This document shows positions 9,117 through 18,464 of a DNA stretch of 64,000 nucleotides, one piece after another (the first letter of the stretch is position 1; every line of letters starts with the position of its first letter). Both the position numbers and the translations under genes were made by a program. The stretch is taken from positions 310,001 through 374,000 of the forward strand of contig AP017308.1 of NCBI GenBank assembly GCA_001548435.1. Reading direction: 5' to 3'. Origin of the DNA: Leptolyngbya sp. NIES-3755. GTDB lineage: Bacteria > Cyanobacteriota > Cyanobacteriia > Leptolyngbyales > Leptolyngbyaceae. Below the pieces are notes generated by a model. It saw nothing but the letters and a program-made list of their open reading frames with translations, was not told the origin of the DNA and ran no database searches.

Positions 9117-10367
9117 TTACCCGTTGCCTTGAACAATATGTTTCACAGTTGTTAATGTATCTAATCCAATCAATCCCCGTCGATGTCCTTTCTGATTTGA
9201 CATTCCGAGAAAGATGGCATCTCCCCGCTTCGGATTGCGATAGAACCGAGGGGACGCATTGATATAAGTCGAAGCACTATTGACCTCGATCGCGAATTGC
9301 CGACATTCCGGATAAGACTCACTTACCAAACAATCCGCATGACCACTACTGTAGTGATTGATCCAGTCGATCGCACTCGTCAAACCATCGACAATCCGAA
9401 AACTCACAATTCGATCGAGATAAGCCTGTCCCCATTCCGTATCTTCCACAGGTCGAAGTCCAGGATACTCAGAAGCTAAAGTCAGATCGCCTCGAACCTG
9501 AAATCCTTTCTCCCGCAAGCTATCCCAGAGCATGATCAACGAAGACGGATTTTGCTGTCGATGAATTAGAACTTTCTCGATCGCATTCACCGGATCAGGT
9601 TCAGTCGAATGACTCTCCACAATCATCGATCGTGCCATTTCCACGCTTCCCGATGGCGACCAATAGAGATAGCAATTTCCCATTGCCGATCGCAATACGG
9701 GCGCGGTCGCTTGCCTGACAACTTGCTGAACCAAACTCGGTCGTCCGTAAGGAATTACTAAATTTAAATATCGATCTTGAATAATCAAATCTCGAATCGG
9801 GGCATCTTCCGCCGGGAGCAATTGAACACTCTCGATCGGGAATCCTTCGTCCTCTAGCGCCTGTTGTAACGTTTCTGCGATCGCAATATTCGAGTGGCTT
9901 GCCTCTGTGCCCCCTTTGAGAATCAAACAATTGGCTGATTTGATACAGAGTCCAGCCGCGATCGCGCTTAATTCTGGAAATGCCTCATAAATCAGCGCAA
10001 TCACGCCCAACGGCATCAGTTGAGAATACGTTTGAGCGCGATCGGTTTGAAAATTCGCAGGCATCACGCGCCCGATCGGATCTGGCAGTTCGCTCAATCG
10101 ATTCAGAATCTGAACTGCGTTTTGAATTCGTTCTGGGGTCAACTTCAGCCATTCCAGCAGCAATTCGGAAATCGCCATCTCCCGGCTAATTTCCAGATCG
10201 ATCGTATTCGCTTCCAAAATGTCATTCTGACGACGACACAACGCCTGTGCCATCGCCTGAACGACTCGACTCCGATCCACCCCGCTCGTTGATGCCAACA
10301 TCAGCGAAGTTTTCTGAGCCGATCGCAAGGCTGAAATCGGGTCAAATGTCCCCATTTCCGTCGTCAT
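9117..10367 (-). CDS. proA: ProA-like glutamate-5-semialdehyde dehydrogenase family protein lacking the catalytic Cys
   Basis: A 416-residue member of the gamma-glutamyl phosphate reductase family, the NADPH-dependent second step of proline synthesis. Family blocks are clear: LKGGTEASHSN (about 150-160), a GNCYLYW block (230-236), and the C-terminal KGHRRGLIGLDTLTTVKHIVQGNG. However, the motif that normally reads (T/V)CNAxETLLV, with the catalytic Cys, here reads PVNAIEKVLIH, with Val260 in place of Cys. It may therefore be inactive or a divergent paralogue. Start ATG 10367 lies 5 bases after the upstream gene's stop; upstream in-frame codons belong to that gene. The symbol denotes the family only. 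Confidence 0.75.
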   Translation of the reverse strand: MTTEMGTFDPISALRSAQKTSLMLASTSGVDRSRVVQAMAQALCRRQNDILEANTIDLEISREMAISELLLEWLKLTPERIQNAVQILNRLSELPDPIGRVMPANFQTDRAQTYSQLMPLGVIALIYEAFPELSAIAAGLCIKSANCLILKGGTEASHSNIAIAETLQQALEDEGFPIESVQLLPAEDAPIRDLIIQDRYLNLVIPYGRPSLVQQVVRQATAPVLRSAMGNCYLYWSPSGSVEMARSMIVESHSTEPDPVNAIEKVLIHRQQNPSSLIMLWDSLREKGFQVRGDLTLASEYPGLRPVEDTEWGQAYLDRIVSFRIVDGLTSAIDWINHYSSGHADCLVSESYPECRQFAIEVNSASTYINASPRFYRNPKRGDAIFLGMSNQKGHRRGLIGLDTLTTVKHIVQGNG

Positions 10368-10372
10368 TTGGG

Positions 10373-10840
10373 CTACCGCCGATAAGCTAACCAAACCATG
10401 AGCGCGGGCAGCACGGCTAACACCAATGCCACGATCGCCCACAACATAATACTGGCTCCGGATGGCGAATGGAGCGCAACAGGTAGCCAAATACTCAACA
10501 GAACGAGCAGGATACCGAGTGCCAAAGGCAGATAACTATCGCCCAGTCCCGGTTGCACGACGTTCCATTGATGTCCTGTCCAGCGCCACGATCGCTTGTA
10601 CGGATACGTGGTGGCGAGTTGTTCAATCACACAGCCGTTTTCTTCGACGACGAAAATCTGTTGACAGCGATTACAACCAAACGCTTCGGTGAGCGCGATC
10701 GGAATTAGGCGACCGCGACGACGGCACGGACAAGGATAATCCGTGGCTAAATCTATCTTGTGATGCTTCTGGGTATGCACAAGTCGGGTGAGAGTTTTAT
10801 TAAATGGAGGTTGATATCGTTGCGGCGGGATAAATTCCAC
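10373..10840 (-). CDS. Zinc-ribbon membrane protein, function unknown
   Basis: A 155-residue cyanobacterial-type protein. The N-terminal half has a CPC...CNRC four-Cys pattern (about residues 37-58) consistent with a zinc ribbon, followed by a short beta-rich part. Two hydrophobic segments near 103-123 and 130-151 anchor the C terminus. Its stop lies 5 bases before the ProA-like start, so the two are probably translated from one mRNA. No function is assigned. Confidence 0.72.
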   Translation of the reverse strand: MEFIPPQRYQPPFNKTLTRLVHTQKHHKIDLATDYPCPCRRRGRLIPIALTEAFGCNRCQQIFVVEENGCVIEQLATTYPYKRSWRWTGHQWNVVQPGLGDSYLPLALGILLVLLSIWLPVALHSPSGASIMLWAIVALVLAVLPALMVWLAYRR

Positions 10841-10975
10841 TGCACCCAGGTCACGTTTAGAATTAAACTTCTAACGCAACTATGTTGGAATTCTATCACT
10901 CTCACTCTGAAGACTCAGCCCCCTTAAGATTCAGTTGTGATTTGTTTGTAACATTTGGATACATCGAGTATTTCT

Positions 10976-11317
10976 ATGGCAAAAAAATCGAAGCCAAGCG
11001 ACCCAGATCGTGTCGTTTATTCCGAGTTTGGTCATTCCGAAGTTTTTGAAAGAGCCGTTCCCGATCTGCCTCCGAATCAGCAGAATGTAAGAATTCAAGT
11101 ATCGCGCAAAGGACGCGGTGGTAAAACGGTTTCGGTGGTTTCTGGATTTCAGAGTAAACCAGAGACGCTGAACGATTTAGCGAAGAAATTAAAGGCGCAG
11201 TGTGGAACGGGGGGAGCCGTCAAAGACGATACGATCGAGATTCAAGGAGACCACGCTCAAAAATTGCTGCAAATTCTCACAGGCTTGGGATACAAAGCGA
11301 AAATTAGCGGAGGTTAA
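10976..11317 (+). CDS. SUI1/eIF1-family translation factor (YciH-like)
   Basis: A 113-residue protein with a basic, disordered N terminus and a SUI1 domain: VRIQVSRKGRGGKTVSVVSGF, then LAKKLKAQCGTGGAVKDDTIEIQGDH and a C-terminal GYKAKISGG. Bacterial YciH proteins of this family are thought to bind the small ribosomal subunit and influence start-site fidelity; the cyanobacterial role is untested. ATG 10976 is chosen; a TTG at 10955 would add seven residues that match no family block. It is convergent with argZ. Confidence 0.88.
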   Translation: MAKKSKPSDPDRVVYSEFGHSEVFERAVPDLPPNQQNVRIQVSRKGRGGKTVSVVSGFQSKPETLNDLAKKLKAQCGTGGAVKDDTIEIQGDHAQKLLQILTGLGYKAKISGG

Positions 11318-11345
11318 TAAACTCGTTTGATTAGAGCAGTGTCAA

Positions 11346-11379
11346 GAGTCCGCCCGACAGTTTAGCGCCAAGCGGACTC
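11346..11379. terminator. Hairpin between convergent genes, possible bidirectional terminator
   Basis: A perfect 8-bp stem GAGTCCGC / GCGGACTC (11346-11353 and 11372-11379) lies between the convergent SUI1 and argZ stops. There is no strong T run on either side, so termination is only inferred from position. Confidence 0.4.
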
Positions 11380-11397
11380 ACACCAGAATTTACAAAC

Positions 11398-13506
11398 TTA
11401 GACTGTTTGCGGAACTTGGTAAGGATTGGTCAATTTCTCAAGCTGTTGAACCAGCAAGCTCAAGAATAATCCCACATCCGTGACGACACCGACCGACTCG
11501 ATCGACCCTCGATCGCTGAGTTTCGTCACAACCGCTGGATTGATATCAACACAAACCATCTTCACGCCTGATGGAGTCATATTGCCAACCCCGATCGAGT
11601 GCAACATCGAAGACAACATCAGAATCATATCTGCCCCTTCAATCAAGCGAGCGTAATCTTCTTGCGCTTCGATCAGATCCATCTTCGTGTCTGGTAACGG
11701 TCCATCATCTCGAATTGATCCCGCTAACGAGAATGGAACGTTGTTACGAACGCACTCATAGAGAATGCCACCTTTAAGAACACCTGCCTCAACGGTTTTG
11801 GCAATGCTACCGTAACGTCTCACAGTGTTGATCACTTTCAAATGATGGCGATGTCCCCCTCGAACCGAAACACCCCGCTTCATGTCAACACCCAACGATG
11901 TTCCGAGCAACGATTGTTCCATGTCGTGAACTGCGATCGCATTTCCGCCTAAAAGTGCTTGAACATAGCCTTCTCGAATCAACTTCGCTAAATGTTCGCC
12001 GCCCCCGGTATGAATCACCACAGGTCCAGCAGTCACAACAACACGCCCGCCTTGATCGCGAATTTGCCGCAGTTCCCAAGCAATCTGTTCCACGACTAAT
12101 TCAACTCGCCGTTCGCTTGAGACCCCTGCGCCCATGAAGCTGAATTCTTGAGTGTTGCGTTGATCGCGTGTGGAAGCTTTGCGAATCGTGCGAATTCCTT
12201 CAACCCCAACCACCACTCGATCGCTGGTTGTCAAATCCCTTAACAACTTACATTGAGCGCTCTTACCGTCTGAAGAAACTGCGATCGCGCCATCCATTCT
12301 TTGTCGATCGACTTTCACCCATTCACAATTCACGCGAACTTCAGTCGGATAGATAGTCGTCACATAGAAATCATCGGGTGCGACTCCATCCTGCACAACA
12401 GGTTCAAGTTCTGCATCACAAATTTCCTGCGGACGCGGTAATGCGCCAAGATCAATCAATTGCGACATGATTGTTTCCATCACGTCATGAGAGGGAGCCG
12501 TAACTTTTACTTCTGCGGATGAAGTACTTTGTCGCTGAGTGCCTAAGTTAAAGTTTAGAACTTGGAAGCTACCACCCGCTTCAACAATTACATCAAGTGC
12601 TCGATTGATCACACCCGAATCGAGTAAATGTCCTTCGAGTTGAACTACACGACTTTCGATCGTCGCACTTGCATGAAGTTCAACGCGCACAGGTTCAGTG
12701 ACTCGCAACGTTAAACATTTCGCGGCTCCCCCTGCTTTGAGAAATTCTGTCAGCGGCGTTTCGAGAACTTCAAACCCTGCATTAGCTAATTGTTGTTTAA
12801 GCTCTTTGCTGGCTTTGTTCATGATCACAATGTGGTCAATGTTCACCGCATTACAAGCGAAGTTCACCGCATCGGGTTCTGCGATCGCAATTCTTTTCTC
12901 GGCTGGAACTCGCATCTCGATCAATCGATTCGAGTACGCATCAAACGCAGGCGGATAGTACAGTAGATAGCCATCTTTTAATGGACAGAAGCAAGTATCG
13001 AGATGATAAAAGCGATCGTCCATCAATCGCAGTGATAAGACCTCAACATCGAGCCATTTTGCTAGATACGGATGCGAATCAAGCTCTGAGCGAAAACCAT
13101 ATCCAGCCCAGAGCCAGCGACCTTCTCGATCGAACAGTGCATCTCCCGCGCCTTCAAACGGCAATTCTGGCGGCAATTCATGAACGGTAAATCCATTGTT
13201 CTCAAACCAAGCTTTGAAGTACGGTTCTTCGCCTTGGCGCTCTTTGTGATAGAACCGACTTAAGACTGCCGTATCACCGAGAACTAAGCCTGCATTCGCG
13301 GTGAAAACCATATCTGGAACGCCTTTTTCGGGAGTCACCAAATCGACGATCGCATGTTGCTTAATCAGTTGATGAAGTCCTTGCCATTGTTCCACAGCGC
13401 GATCGCGAGAAGATTTGTGAATATTGCCTTCCATCCACGGATTAATCACGTAATCCACGTCGTAATGATCGGGCGCACACATCAGAATCCGAGTCGAGGA
13501 GGTCAT
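11398..13506 (-). CDS. argZ: Arginine dihydrolase / ornithine cyclodeaminase-type bifunctional enzyme ArgZ/AgrE
   Basis: A 702-residue cyanobacterial enzyme that converts arginine to ornithine, CO2 and ammonia; the AgrE form also converts ornithine to proline through its C-terminal LOR/SDH-type domain. The residues reported for the dihydrolase active site are all at the expected numbers: Asn71, Glu118, Asp122, His168 and Cys264 (GGAAKCLTL). The C-terminal part (about 280-702) carries the TIGR00300-type region with Gly-rich nucleotide-binding segments. It links arginine (and cyanophycin) turnover to proline and nitrogen storage. The ProA-like gene lies nearby but on a separate transcript. Confidence 0.93.
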   Translation of the reverse strand: MTSSTRILMCAPDHYDVDYVINPWMEGNIHKSSRDRAVEQWQGLHQLIKQHAIVDLVTPEKGVPDMVFTANAGLVLGDTAVLSRFYHKERQGEEPYFKAWFENNGFTVHELPPELPFEGAGDALFDREGRWLWAGYGFRSELDSHPYLAKWLDVEVLSLRLMDDRFYHLDTCFCPLKDGYLLYYPPAFDAYSNRLIEMRVPAEKRIAIAEPDAVNFACNAVNIDHIVIMNKASKELKQQLANAGFEVLETPLTEFLKAGGAAKCLTLRVTEPVRVELHASATIESRVVQLEGHLLDSGVINRALDVIVEAGGSFQVLNFNLGTQRQSTSSAEVKVTAPSHDVMETIMSQLIDLGALPRPQEICDAELEPVVQDGVAPDDFYVTTIYPTEVRVNCEWVKVDRQRMDGAIAVSSDGKSAQCKLLRDLTTSDRVVVGVEGIRTIRKASTRDQRNTQEFSFMGAGVSSERRVELVVEQIAWELRQIRDQGGRVVVTAGPVVIHTGGGEHLAKLIREGYVQALLGGNAIAVHDMEQSLLGTSLGVDMKRGVSVRGGHRHHLKVINTVRRYGSIAKTVEAGVLKGGILYECVRNNVPFSLAGSIRDDGPLPDTKMDLIEAQEDYARLIEGADMILMLSSMLHSIGVGNMTPSGVKMVCVDINPAVVTKLSDRGSIESVGVVTDVGLFLSLLVQQLEKLTNPYQVPQTV

Positions 13507-13595
13507 AGAGAAAAATCTGGGTAAATGTGTAATCTAGGCAATTAAACCTAGTGAAGTTGAGATTGATCCGTTGAGTTGTATCGGGCAATACGGAA

Positions 13596-13627
13596 GGTGC
13601 GAGGTATGGGGTGCGGGGTATGAGGGG
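13596..13627. repeat. G-rich heptamer repeat, STRR-like
   Basis: Four degenerate heptamers GGTGCGA, GGTATGG, GGTGCGG, GGTATGA followed by GGGG. This type matches the short tandemly repeated (STRR) heptanucleotides known in filamentous cyanobacteria. The same family recurs at 13762-13793 (opposite strand) and 43291-43321. Confidence 0.7.
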
Positions 13628-13761
13628 TTAGGAACTAGGTGCAGGGCACGTTTGATCCATTCTAGGGAGAAAGGGGAGACAGTTCGTGATTTTTACAAAT
13701 TTTTGGTCAGGGTTTGAAAAGATTCCGATCGCGCCTGAAAAGAATGCAATCAATTATCTTT

Positions 13762-13793
13762 CCCCTCACACCCCACACCCCGCACCCCACACC
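13762..13793. repeat. C-rich heptamer repeat, inverted partner of the upstream block
   Basis: Read on the minus strand it is GGGTGTG, GGGTGCG, GGGTGTG, GGGTGTG, AGGGG, so it is complementary to the block at 13596-13627 and could pair with it in RNA or single-stranded DNA. Confidence 0.7.
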
Positions 13794-13794
13794 C

Positions 13795-13826
13795 AATAAA
13801 AAACCCAGTAGCGCGACACCACTGGG
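13795..13826 (-). terminator. Rho-independent terminator downstream of ftsH
   Basis: On the minus strand the stem CCCAGT / ACTGGG (11-base loop) is followed by TTTTTTATT. It lies about 230 bases after the ftsH stop, suggesting a long 3' untranslated region or an unseen small transcript between. Confidence 0.75.
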
Positions 13827-14054
13827 CTGGTAGCTGTGAAAGTTGATACTCTCTAATGAAATGACTTATGTGCTAATCATCTCAGTCTGACTCAAATTCC
13901 TCATCTGTAGATTTACGGGAATGTATTCTAAAGAACGAAGAAGATTTTGAAGCTGCTCAGAGAGAATCCGTATTCACACGGTATATTTTTGCTGTCAATG
14001 AGAAGAGAATTGAAAGCTTTGCGCTAAATTGCGGAGAAGCAACCCTTTGAAAGC

Positions 14055-16007
14055 TTAGTTCACCGTTTGCAAATCCATCGCGGTTTGAGTAATTTTACCC
14101 GTTCTCAGCCAGCTTTCCAATTCAGCCGGTGCTTGCACTCGACTTAATTCAGCCCGCAGCGCTTCCCCTTCGAGCACTTCTTGATGCAGCAAGGTTTGAG
14201 ACAGTTCCTCAAGCAGCGATCGATTCTGATTCAAAACCGCTAAAGCAATGTGATGGGCGTTATCGACGATCGCTTTCACTTCTCGATCGATCTCTTCAGT
14301 GACTTTTGCACTAATTTGACGACGCGAAGGACCATACCCTTCCATGAATTGCTGCTGCATTTTTTCAAACGCAACTGGACCTAATTCACTGCTCATGCCG
14401 TAGATCGTAACCGTCCGTTCTGCCAAATCGGTCGCCTTCTGAATATCATCGCTGGCTCCGGTTGAAACCTTACCAAAGATAACTTCTTCTGCCGATCGAC
14501 CCCCCAATAAAACCGCAATCCGTCCGCGAATTTCGTCTTCTGCCATGAGGAAACGATCTTCTTCAGGAAGTTGCAGCGTATACCCTAATGCACCGACTCC
14601 ACGAGGCACGATCGAGATTTTCTCAACCTTACCGCCACCGGGCATCAATGCACCGATCAAAGCGTGTCCTACTTCGTGATGGGCAACAATCTTCTTCTCG
14701 GTTTCGTTCAGCACTCTCGATCGCTTTTCAAGTCCAGCAATCACTCGCTCGATCGCTTCATTGAAATCCGCCATTACAACCGAATCCCGATTGTTCCGAG
14801 CCGCGAGTAATGCCGCTTCATTCACTAAGTTGGCTAAGTCAGCCCCCGCAAATCCCGGAGTCCGAACTGCGATCGTAGACAAATTAACATCCTCTGCCAA
14901 TTTCACATTGCTGGCATGAACATTCAGGATCGCTTCCCGTCCGATTTTATCCGGTCGATCGACGACCACTTGGCGATCGAATCGTCCCGGACGACGCAAT
15001 GCTGGATCTAACACTTCAGGACGGTTCGTAGCTGCCAGAAGAATCACTCCCGTATTGGCATCAAATCCATCCATCTCAGTCAGCAATTGGTTCAAGGTTT
15101 GTTCGCGTTCATCATTGCCGCCGACAAAGTTACCTGAACCGCGAGATTTTCCCAAGGCATCCAATTCATCAATGAACACGATACAAGGGGCTTGCTGTTT
15201 CGCTTGTTCAAACAAATCTCGAACTCGTGAAGCACCCACACCCACAAAGAGTTCGATAAATTCTGAACCAGAGATCGAGAAGAAAGGAACACCCGCCTCA
15301 CCCGCGATCGCTTTGGCTAACATCGTTTTCCCAGTTCCAGGAGGTCCAACGAGCAGCACCCCTTTCGGAATTTTTGCACCCAAGCGCGAATATTTCTCCG
15401 CATTCTTGAGAAAGTCCACAATCTCCTGAAGTTCAGCTTTCGCTTCGTCTACTCCTGCCACATCGCCAAATTTGACTCCTGTGGTTCCTTCAGAATAGAT
15501 TCGAGCCTTACTCTTTCCAACGGTGAGCGCTGCGGCTCCTCCACCTTGGCGATTGATAAAGAAGCTATAGATCCCAAAGAAAATCAGCGGAGGTAAAACC
15601 CAACTAAAGATCGTGCCGATCCAACCATAGGGGCTAGGAGTCGGAGCGCTGAATTCTACATTGTTATCCCGGAGAATCTTCGGCAAATCTAAATCGATCG
15701 CCACTGGAGTCGTCGCGTACACACGGGCGCGAGTTCCATCTGCTGTAGGCTGCGTCGATTTCAGCGTAAATTCAATCTTATCGTTTCCGATAATCGCTCG
15801 ATCGACATTCCCGGCGCGAACCTGGGAAACGAAATCACTATAAGCGACCTGCTGATTTTGCGATCCAAAGCTTGGAACCACAAAATTGAGCAGCAGTAGG
15901 AGCGTGAATACAATCAGCAATCCGCCACCGAACTGCCTGGGGCGCTGAGTACGTTTATTGTTTGTTTCTACTGGCATTGCGGATTTATCCCGAATGGTTT
16001 TACCCAT
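14055..16007 (-). CDS. ftsH: ATP-dependent zinc metalloprotease FtsH
   Basis: A 650-residue membrane-anchored AAA+ protease that removes damaged membrane proteins, in cyanobacteria including photosystem II subunits. Two membrane segments (about 27-47 and 128-150) flank a lumenal/periplasmic domain. The AAA domain has Walker A GPPGTGKT (near 225), Walker [11 protein letters not shown] and the second region of homology ending RRPGRFDR. The protease domain has the zinc site HEVGH and the downstream acidic ligand region ([13 protein letters not shown]). ATG 16007 is used; a second ATG at 15977 is possible, neither having a good ribosome site. Which of the four cyanobacterial FtsH types this is cannot be settled here. 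Confidence 0.95.
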   Translation of the reverse strand: MGKTIRDKSAMPVETNNKRTQRPRQFGGGLLIVFTLLLLLNFVVPSFGSQNQQVAYSDFVSQVRAGNVDRAIIGNDKIEFTLKSTQPTADGTRARVYATTPVAIDLDLPKILRDNNVEFSAPTPSPYGWIGTIFSWVLPPLIFFGIYSFFINRQGGGAAALTVGKSKARIYSEGTTGVKFGDVAGVDEAKAELQEIVDFLKNAEKYSRLGAKIPKGVLLVGPPGTGKTMLAKAIAGEAGVPFFSISGSEFIELFVGVGASRVRDLFEQAKQQAPCIVFIDELDALGKSRGSGNFVGGNDEREQTLNQLLTEMDGFDANTGVILLAATNRPEVLDPALRRPGRFDRQVVVDRPDKIGREAILNVHASNVKLAEDVNLSTIAVRTPGFAGADLANLVNEAALLAARNNRDSVVMADFNEAIERVIAGLEKRSRVLNETEKKIVAHHEVGHALIGALMPGGGKVEKISIVPRGVGALGYTLQLPEEDRFLMAEDEIRGRIAVLLGGRSAEEVIFGKVSTGASDDIQKATDLAERTVTIYGMSSELGPVAFEKMQQQFMEGYGPSRRQISAKVTEEIDREVKAIVDNAHHIALAVLNQNRSLLEELSQTLLHQEVLEGEALRAELSRVQAPAELESWLRTGKITQTAMDLQTVN

Positions 16008-16593
16008 ATTGTAGAAAATGCAATGCGATCGCTCTCATCGGAAGACTCTGCCAAAAGGTAAGGATTTCCGAACGTTCCAATTCTAAATCTGCTTTAGAGT
16101 GGCTTCCTGAAGATGAGCAAGTGATGGATCAACTGTTTGCTACAGGGGCAGAAACACTCCTGAAGACTCATTTGCGATCGACGGTTTGTTCGCATACGGA
16201 TGCAGCAGGTTTTATCAAACTTGAGATCTGGTTAAATTCTAAAGGAAGGGGAGTTATGCCGATTACACAGGGGATAATTCCCCTCAAGAGCATATTATTC
16301 TGTTTGGGAGAGTGCTAATCGGCAGAAATAATAGTTAGACCGCTTTGGCTAAGTGGAAGGATTTTCTAATGCAGAATATCAATGTGCGTCTATACGTTCT
16401 TATTTTTACGCTTTTAATTCTGAATCCATTTAGGTAGAAGATTGTAATGTATTCAATGAAACACTTTTTTGCTTCGTTGCTTAAAAAGACATTAAATTCT
16501 AAAGCTCATTTTGAATGGTAAAGCTACTCTTGTAAGCGATTGATCAAAAATTAAGAGTCAATCGGAATAGTACAGTATTCACACGTTAGAATT
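16008..16593. other. Intergenic region between ftsH and the island genes
   Basis: It should contain the ftsH promoter (leftward) and the promoter of the first island gene (rightward). It includes the left direct repeat (16021-16070) and, beyond it, AT-rich sequence without HIP1 sites. An open frame running through 15962-16318 has somewhat protein-like content after 16122 but overlaps ftsH antisense and the repeat, so I do not call it. A short palindrome AGGGGATAATTCCCCT lies at 16269-16284. Confidence 0.6.
16021..16070 (+). repeat. Left 50-bp direct repeat of the accessory island
   Basis: The segment starting CAATGCGATCGCTCTC and ending ATTTCCG recurs in the same orientation at 18519-18568 with 5 mismatches in 50 bases. 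Each copy carries one complete HIP1 octamer, while the DNA between has none. On the minus strand both copies read GN(P/S)YLLAE(S/L)SDESDRIA, so they may be remnants of one coding sequence. Confidence 0.85.
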
Positions 16594-17802
16594 ATGACTC
16601 TGACTATCATTGAAAACGCTAGTACGTTTAATTTGCTCAGTTGGCTAATTGCTACAGCATCTAGGTGTGCGCTTACGGAGTCTAAAGCATTTGAAACTCT
16701 CTTGATTAATGCTGTTTTAGTTAACCACACAGAAAGACCACCATTCTGGAAGCTAGTCCTGATCTCCCTATGGCGAACCATCTCTATTTTCCTGTGGGTA
16801 ATCTTGATTCTCGTAATTCTCTCTTCGTTAGGTAGACATGCTGCTTTTGGAGAACCCAATAGCTCCGTTGCTGTGCGTAAAGCCAATGTTGCGATCGAAA
16901 ATGGAAAACCCGTTCCTCAATTACAGGAGAGTAAGATAAAAGCTGACCTTGATACTGCTCTTATAGAGTCACGCGAAACAGCACTGAAAGTTGCATCCGA
17001 TGAGCTAGATATATGGATCGCTGATCTCATGAAGCGAGTTGATGATCCTAACAGTGATGGAGATTTTTTAGATTGGTATTTCGGGTATTGGACTCAGCAG
17101 AAGTTTGGCTTAGATGCGGTTACTGCATGGGGAGTGCGTAGATTTAACAAAAACTCTCCAACTGTAAAAGAGAAAATTCAAGAAACAGTGCTTCAAGAGT
17201 TCACTAACAAAGTTTTTAGACCAGAAATTGCGAAGCTTGAACTTAAGACGATTTCTAGAGATGTCTCGCAGGTCTATACTGATGAACTGAGGAGAAATCT
17301 TGAGAAAGTTCGTATTCGATACAACATTCCAACAGCCGACTGGAATTCATATCTTCAGGACTTGACCGTATCTGTAACCGATTTTAACGGTCGGCAAGTT
17401 CCTCTAAATCTCAAGGCTGTAGCTGTTGGAAGTGTAGGCGGTAGCGTAGTGTTAGCCAAAGGTGCTTTACTAGCTATCGAAAAAGTAACTGCAAAAATTG
17501 GAGCTAAGGTAGTTGCCAAGGCAGCAGCTAGCGTTTCAGCCAAAGTAGGAGCCGTTGCGGGAGGCGAATTTCTTGGACCTGCTGCAACAGTGGCAATCAT
17601 AGCTTGGGACGCTATAGATATACACAATACTGAAGTTAGAAATCGACCTGAATTGAAGCAGAACATTGAAGCCTACTTCAAGCTAATGAAAGGGGATATT
17701 GTGGGGGATGGACAGAATGGAATTCAAAAATTGATTGCAGATATTGAAGACAGCGTGAGAAAAAGCGTCACTACTTCACGATTTCCATTCTTAAATTTCT
17801 AG
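16594..17802 (+). CDS. Island protein A: membrane protein with Ala/Lys/Gly-rich hydrophobic C-terminal region, function unknown
   Basis: A 402-residue protein I do not recognise. One strong membrane segment at about residues 50-75 follows a mildly hydrophobic N terminus. A polar, helical, extracytoplasmic-looking central domain (about 85-270) includes the aromatic block DWYFGYWTQQKFGLDAVTAWG and charged coiled-coil-like helices. Residues about 272-345 are rich in Ala, Gly, Val and Lys (KVTAKIGAKVVAKAAASV) and end in a hydrophobic helix, a pattern seen in amphipathic or pore-type helical hairpins. The tail is acidic. Ribosome site weak. It is followed 56 bases later by island protein B and is likely co-transcribed with it. 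Confidence 0.7.
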   Translation: MTLTIIENASTFNLLSWLIATASRCALTESKAFETLLINAVLVNHTERPPFWKLVLISLWRTISIFLWVILILVILSSLGRHAAFGEPNSSVAVRKANVAIENGKPVPQLQESKIKADLDTALIESRETALKVASDELDIWIADLMKRVDDPNSDGDFLDWYFGYWTQQKFGLDAVTAWGVRRFNKNSPTVKEKIQETVLQEFTNKVFRPEIAKLELKTISRDVSQVYTDELRRNLEKVRIRYNIPTADWNSYLQDLTVSVTDFNGRQVPLNLKAVAVGSVGGSVVLAKGALLAIEKVTAKIGAKVVAKAAASVSAKVGAVAGGEFLGPAATVAIIAWDAIDIHNTEVRNRPELKQNIEAYFKLMKGDIVGDGQNGIQKLIADIEDSVRKSVTTSRFPFLNF

Positions 17803-17858
17803 TGCAAAACTCTTAAGTCGTAGAGTTCATACTGGGTGGTTCTCAGTTGTTGGCAGGC

Positions 17859-18464
17859 ATGGACGAGTCACTAAATTTGGTCAAACAGATGCTGCAAAGG
17901 TTTAATAACTATCAGACTTATACTTTCGAGCAGAAAACTCTTTTAGCGGGAGCGTTTAGAAAAATAGATCTCGAAGTACAGCGCATTAGGGCTACTCTTC
18001 ATGAAAAGAAAGGTTTCTGGATCTTCAAGACTCATGTTTACTCGAAAGAAACTCTCTTCAATGAACTACATCACGGAAAGATTTTGAAAATACTAGACAA
18101 TGTTGATAGTCTTGCTGTGGTTTGGAACAGGCATGGTGTACTGACTCCTGATGGAATAAGATTCTTTCAAAGTAAACATAGCGAGATCGCTGGCGAACTT
18201 GTAAGCCTTCAAGATGAAATTAAGCGAAGAGACCCTACGTGGTGGGAAACAGTTAGTGGAGCATTCAAAGAATTCATAGATTTTATCAGGGATAACACAC
18301 CTCAATTTGTCATCGGATTTATCATGGAAGTGGCTAGATACTCAGCCCTTCAGCCCTTTGTCAGTCTTTTCCTACCTAATCCTAAACTCTCGTCTGACGA
18401 AACTCAGTTATTGGAATCGGCAAGGGAGACTTACATTGATGTTACTGTTCGCGAGATTAGTTGA
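17859..18464 (+). CDS. Island protein B: mainly helical protein, function unknown
   Basis: A 201-residue protein from ATG 17859 (a TTG at 17847 could add four residues). Helical throughout, with a charged N-terminal two-thirds (KIDLEVQRIRATLHEKKGFW) and one amphipathic to hydrophobic stretch near residues 148-173 (QFVIGFIMEVARYSALQPFV) that could contact a membrane or the partner protein. No known domain. Same strand as protein A and inside the same repeat-bounded island, so a functional pair is plausible but unproven. Confidence 0.65.
   Translation: MDESLNLVKQMLQRFNNYQTYTFEQKTLLAGAFRKIDLEVQRIRATLHEKKGFWIFKTHVYSKETLFNELHHGKILKILDNVDSLAVVWNRHGVLTPDGIRFFQSKHSEIAGELVSLQDEIKRRDPTWWETVSGAFKEFIDFIRDNTPQFVIGFIMEVARYSALQPFVSLFLPNPKLSSDETQLLESARETYIDVTVREIS

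Larger units (their letters stand above)
13507..14054. other. 548-bp intergenic region between ftsH and argZ
   Basis: No gene is supported here. It should hold the argZ promoter at its left end (leftward transcription) and the ftsH 3' untranslated region at its right end. It contains two heptamer-repeat blocks, one G-rich (13596-13627) and one complementary C-rich (13762-13793), and a minus-strand terminator (13795-13826). Confidence 0.7.

Noticed and set aside
10368-10490. Longer N terminus for the ProA-like gene
   Set aside because: The extra 41 codons lie inside the upstream zinc-ribbon gene and do not resemble family sequence.
13596-13793. Possible CRISPR array
   Set aside because: Units are 7 bp without spacers; they are heptamer tandem repeats. 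No CRISPR-type repeat-spacer array or cas gene was found in the window.
15962-16318. 118-residue plus-strand frame with some protein-like content after 16122
   Set aside because: It overlaps ftsH antisense and the direct repeat, has no ribosome site and no recognisable family; possibly a gene remnant, but not supportable.
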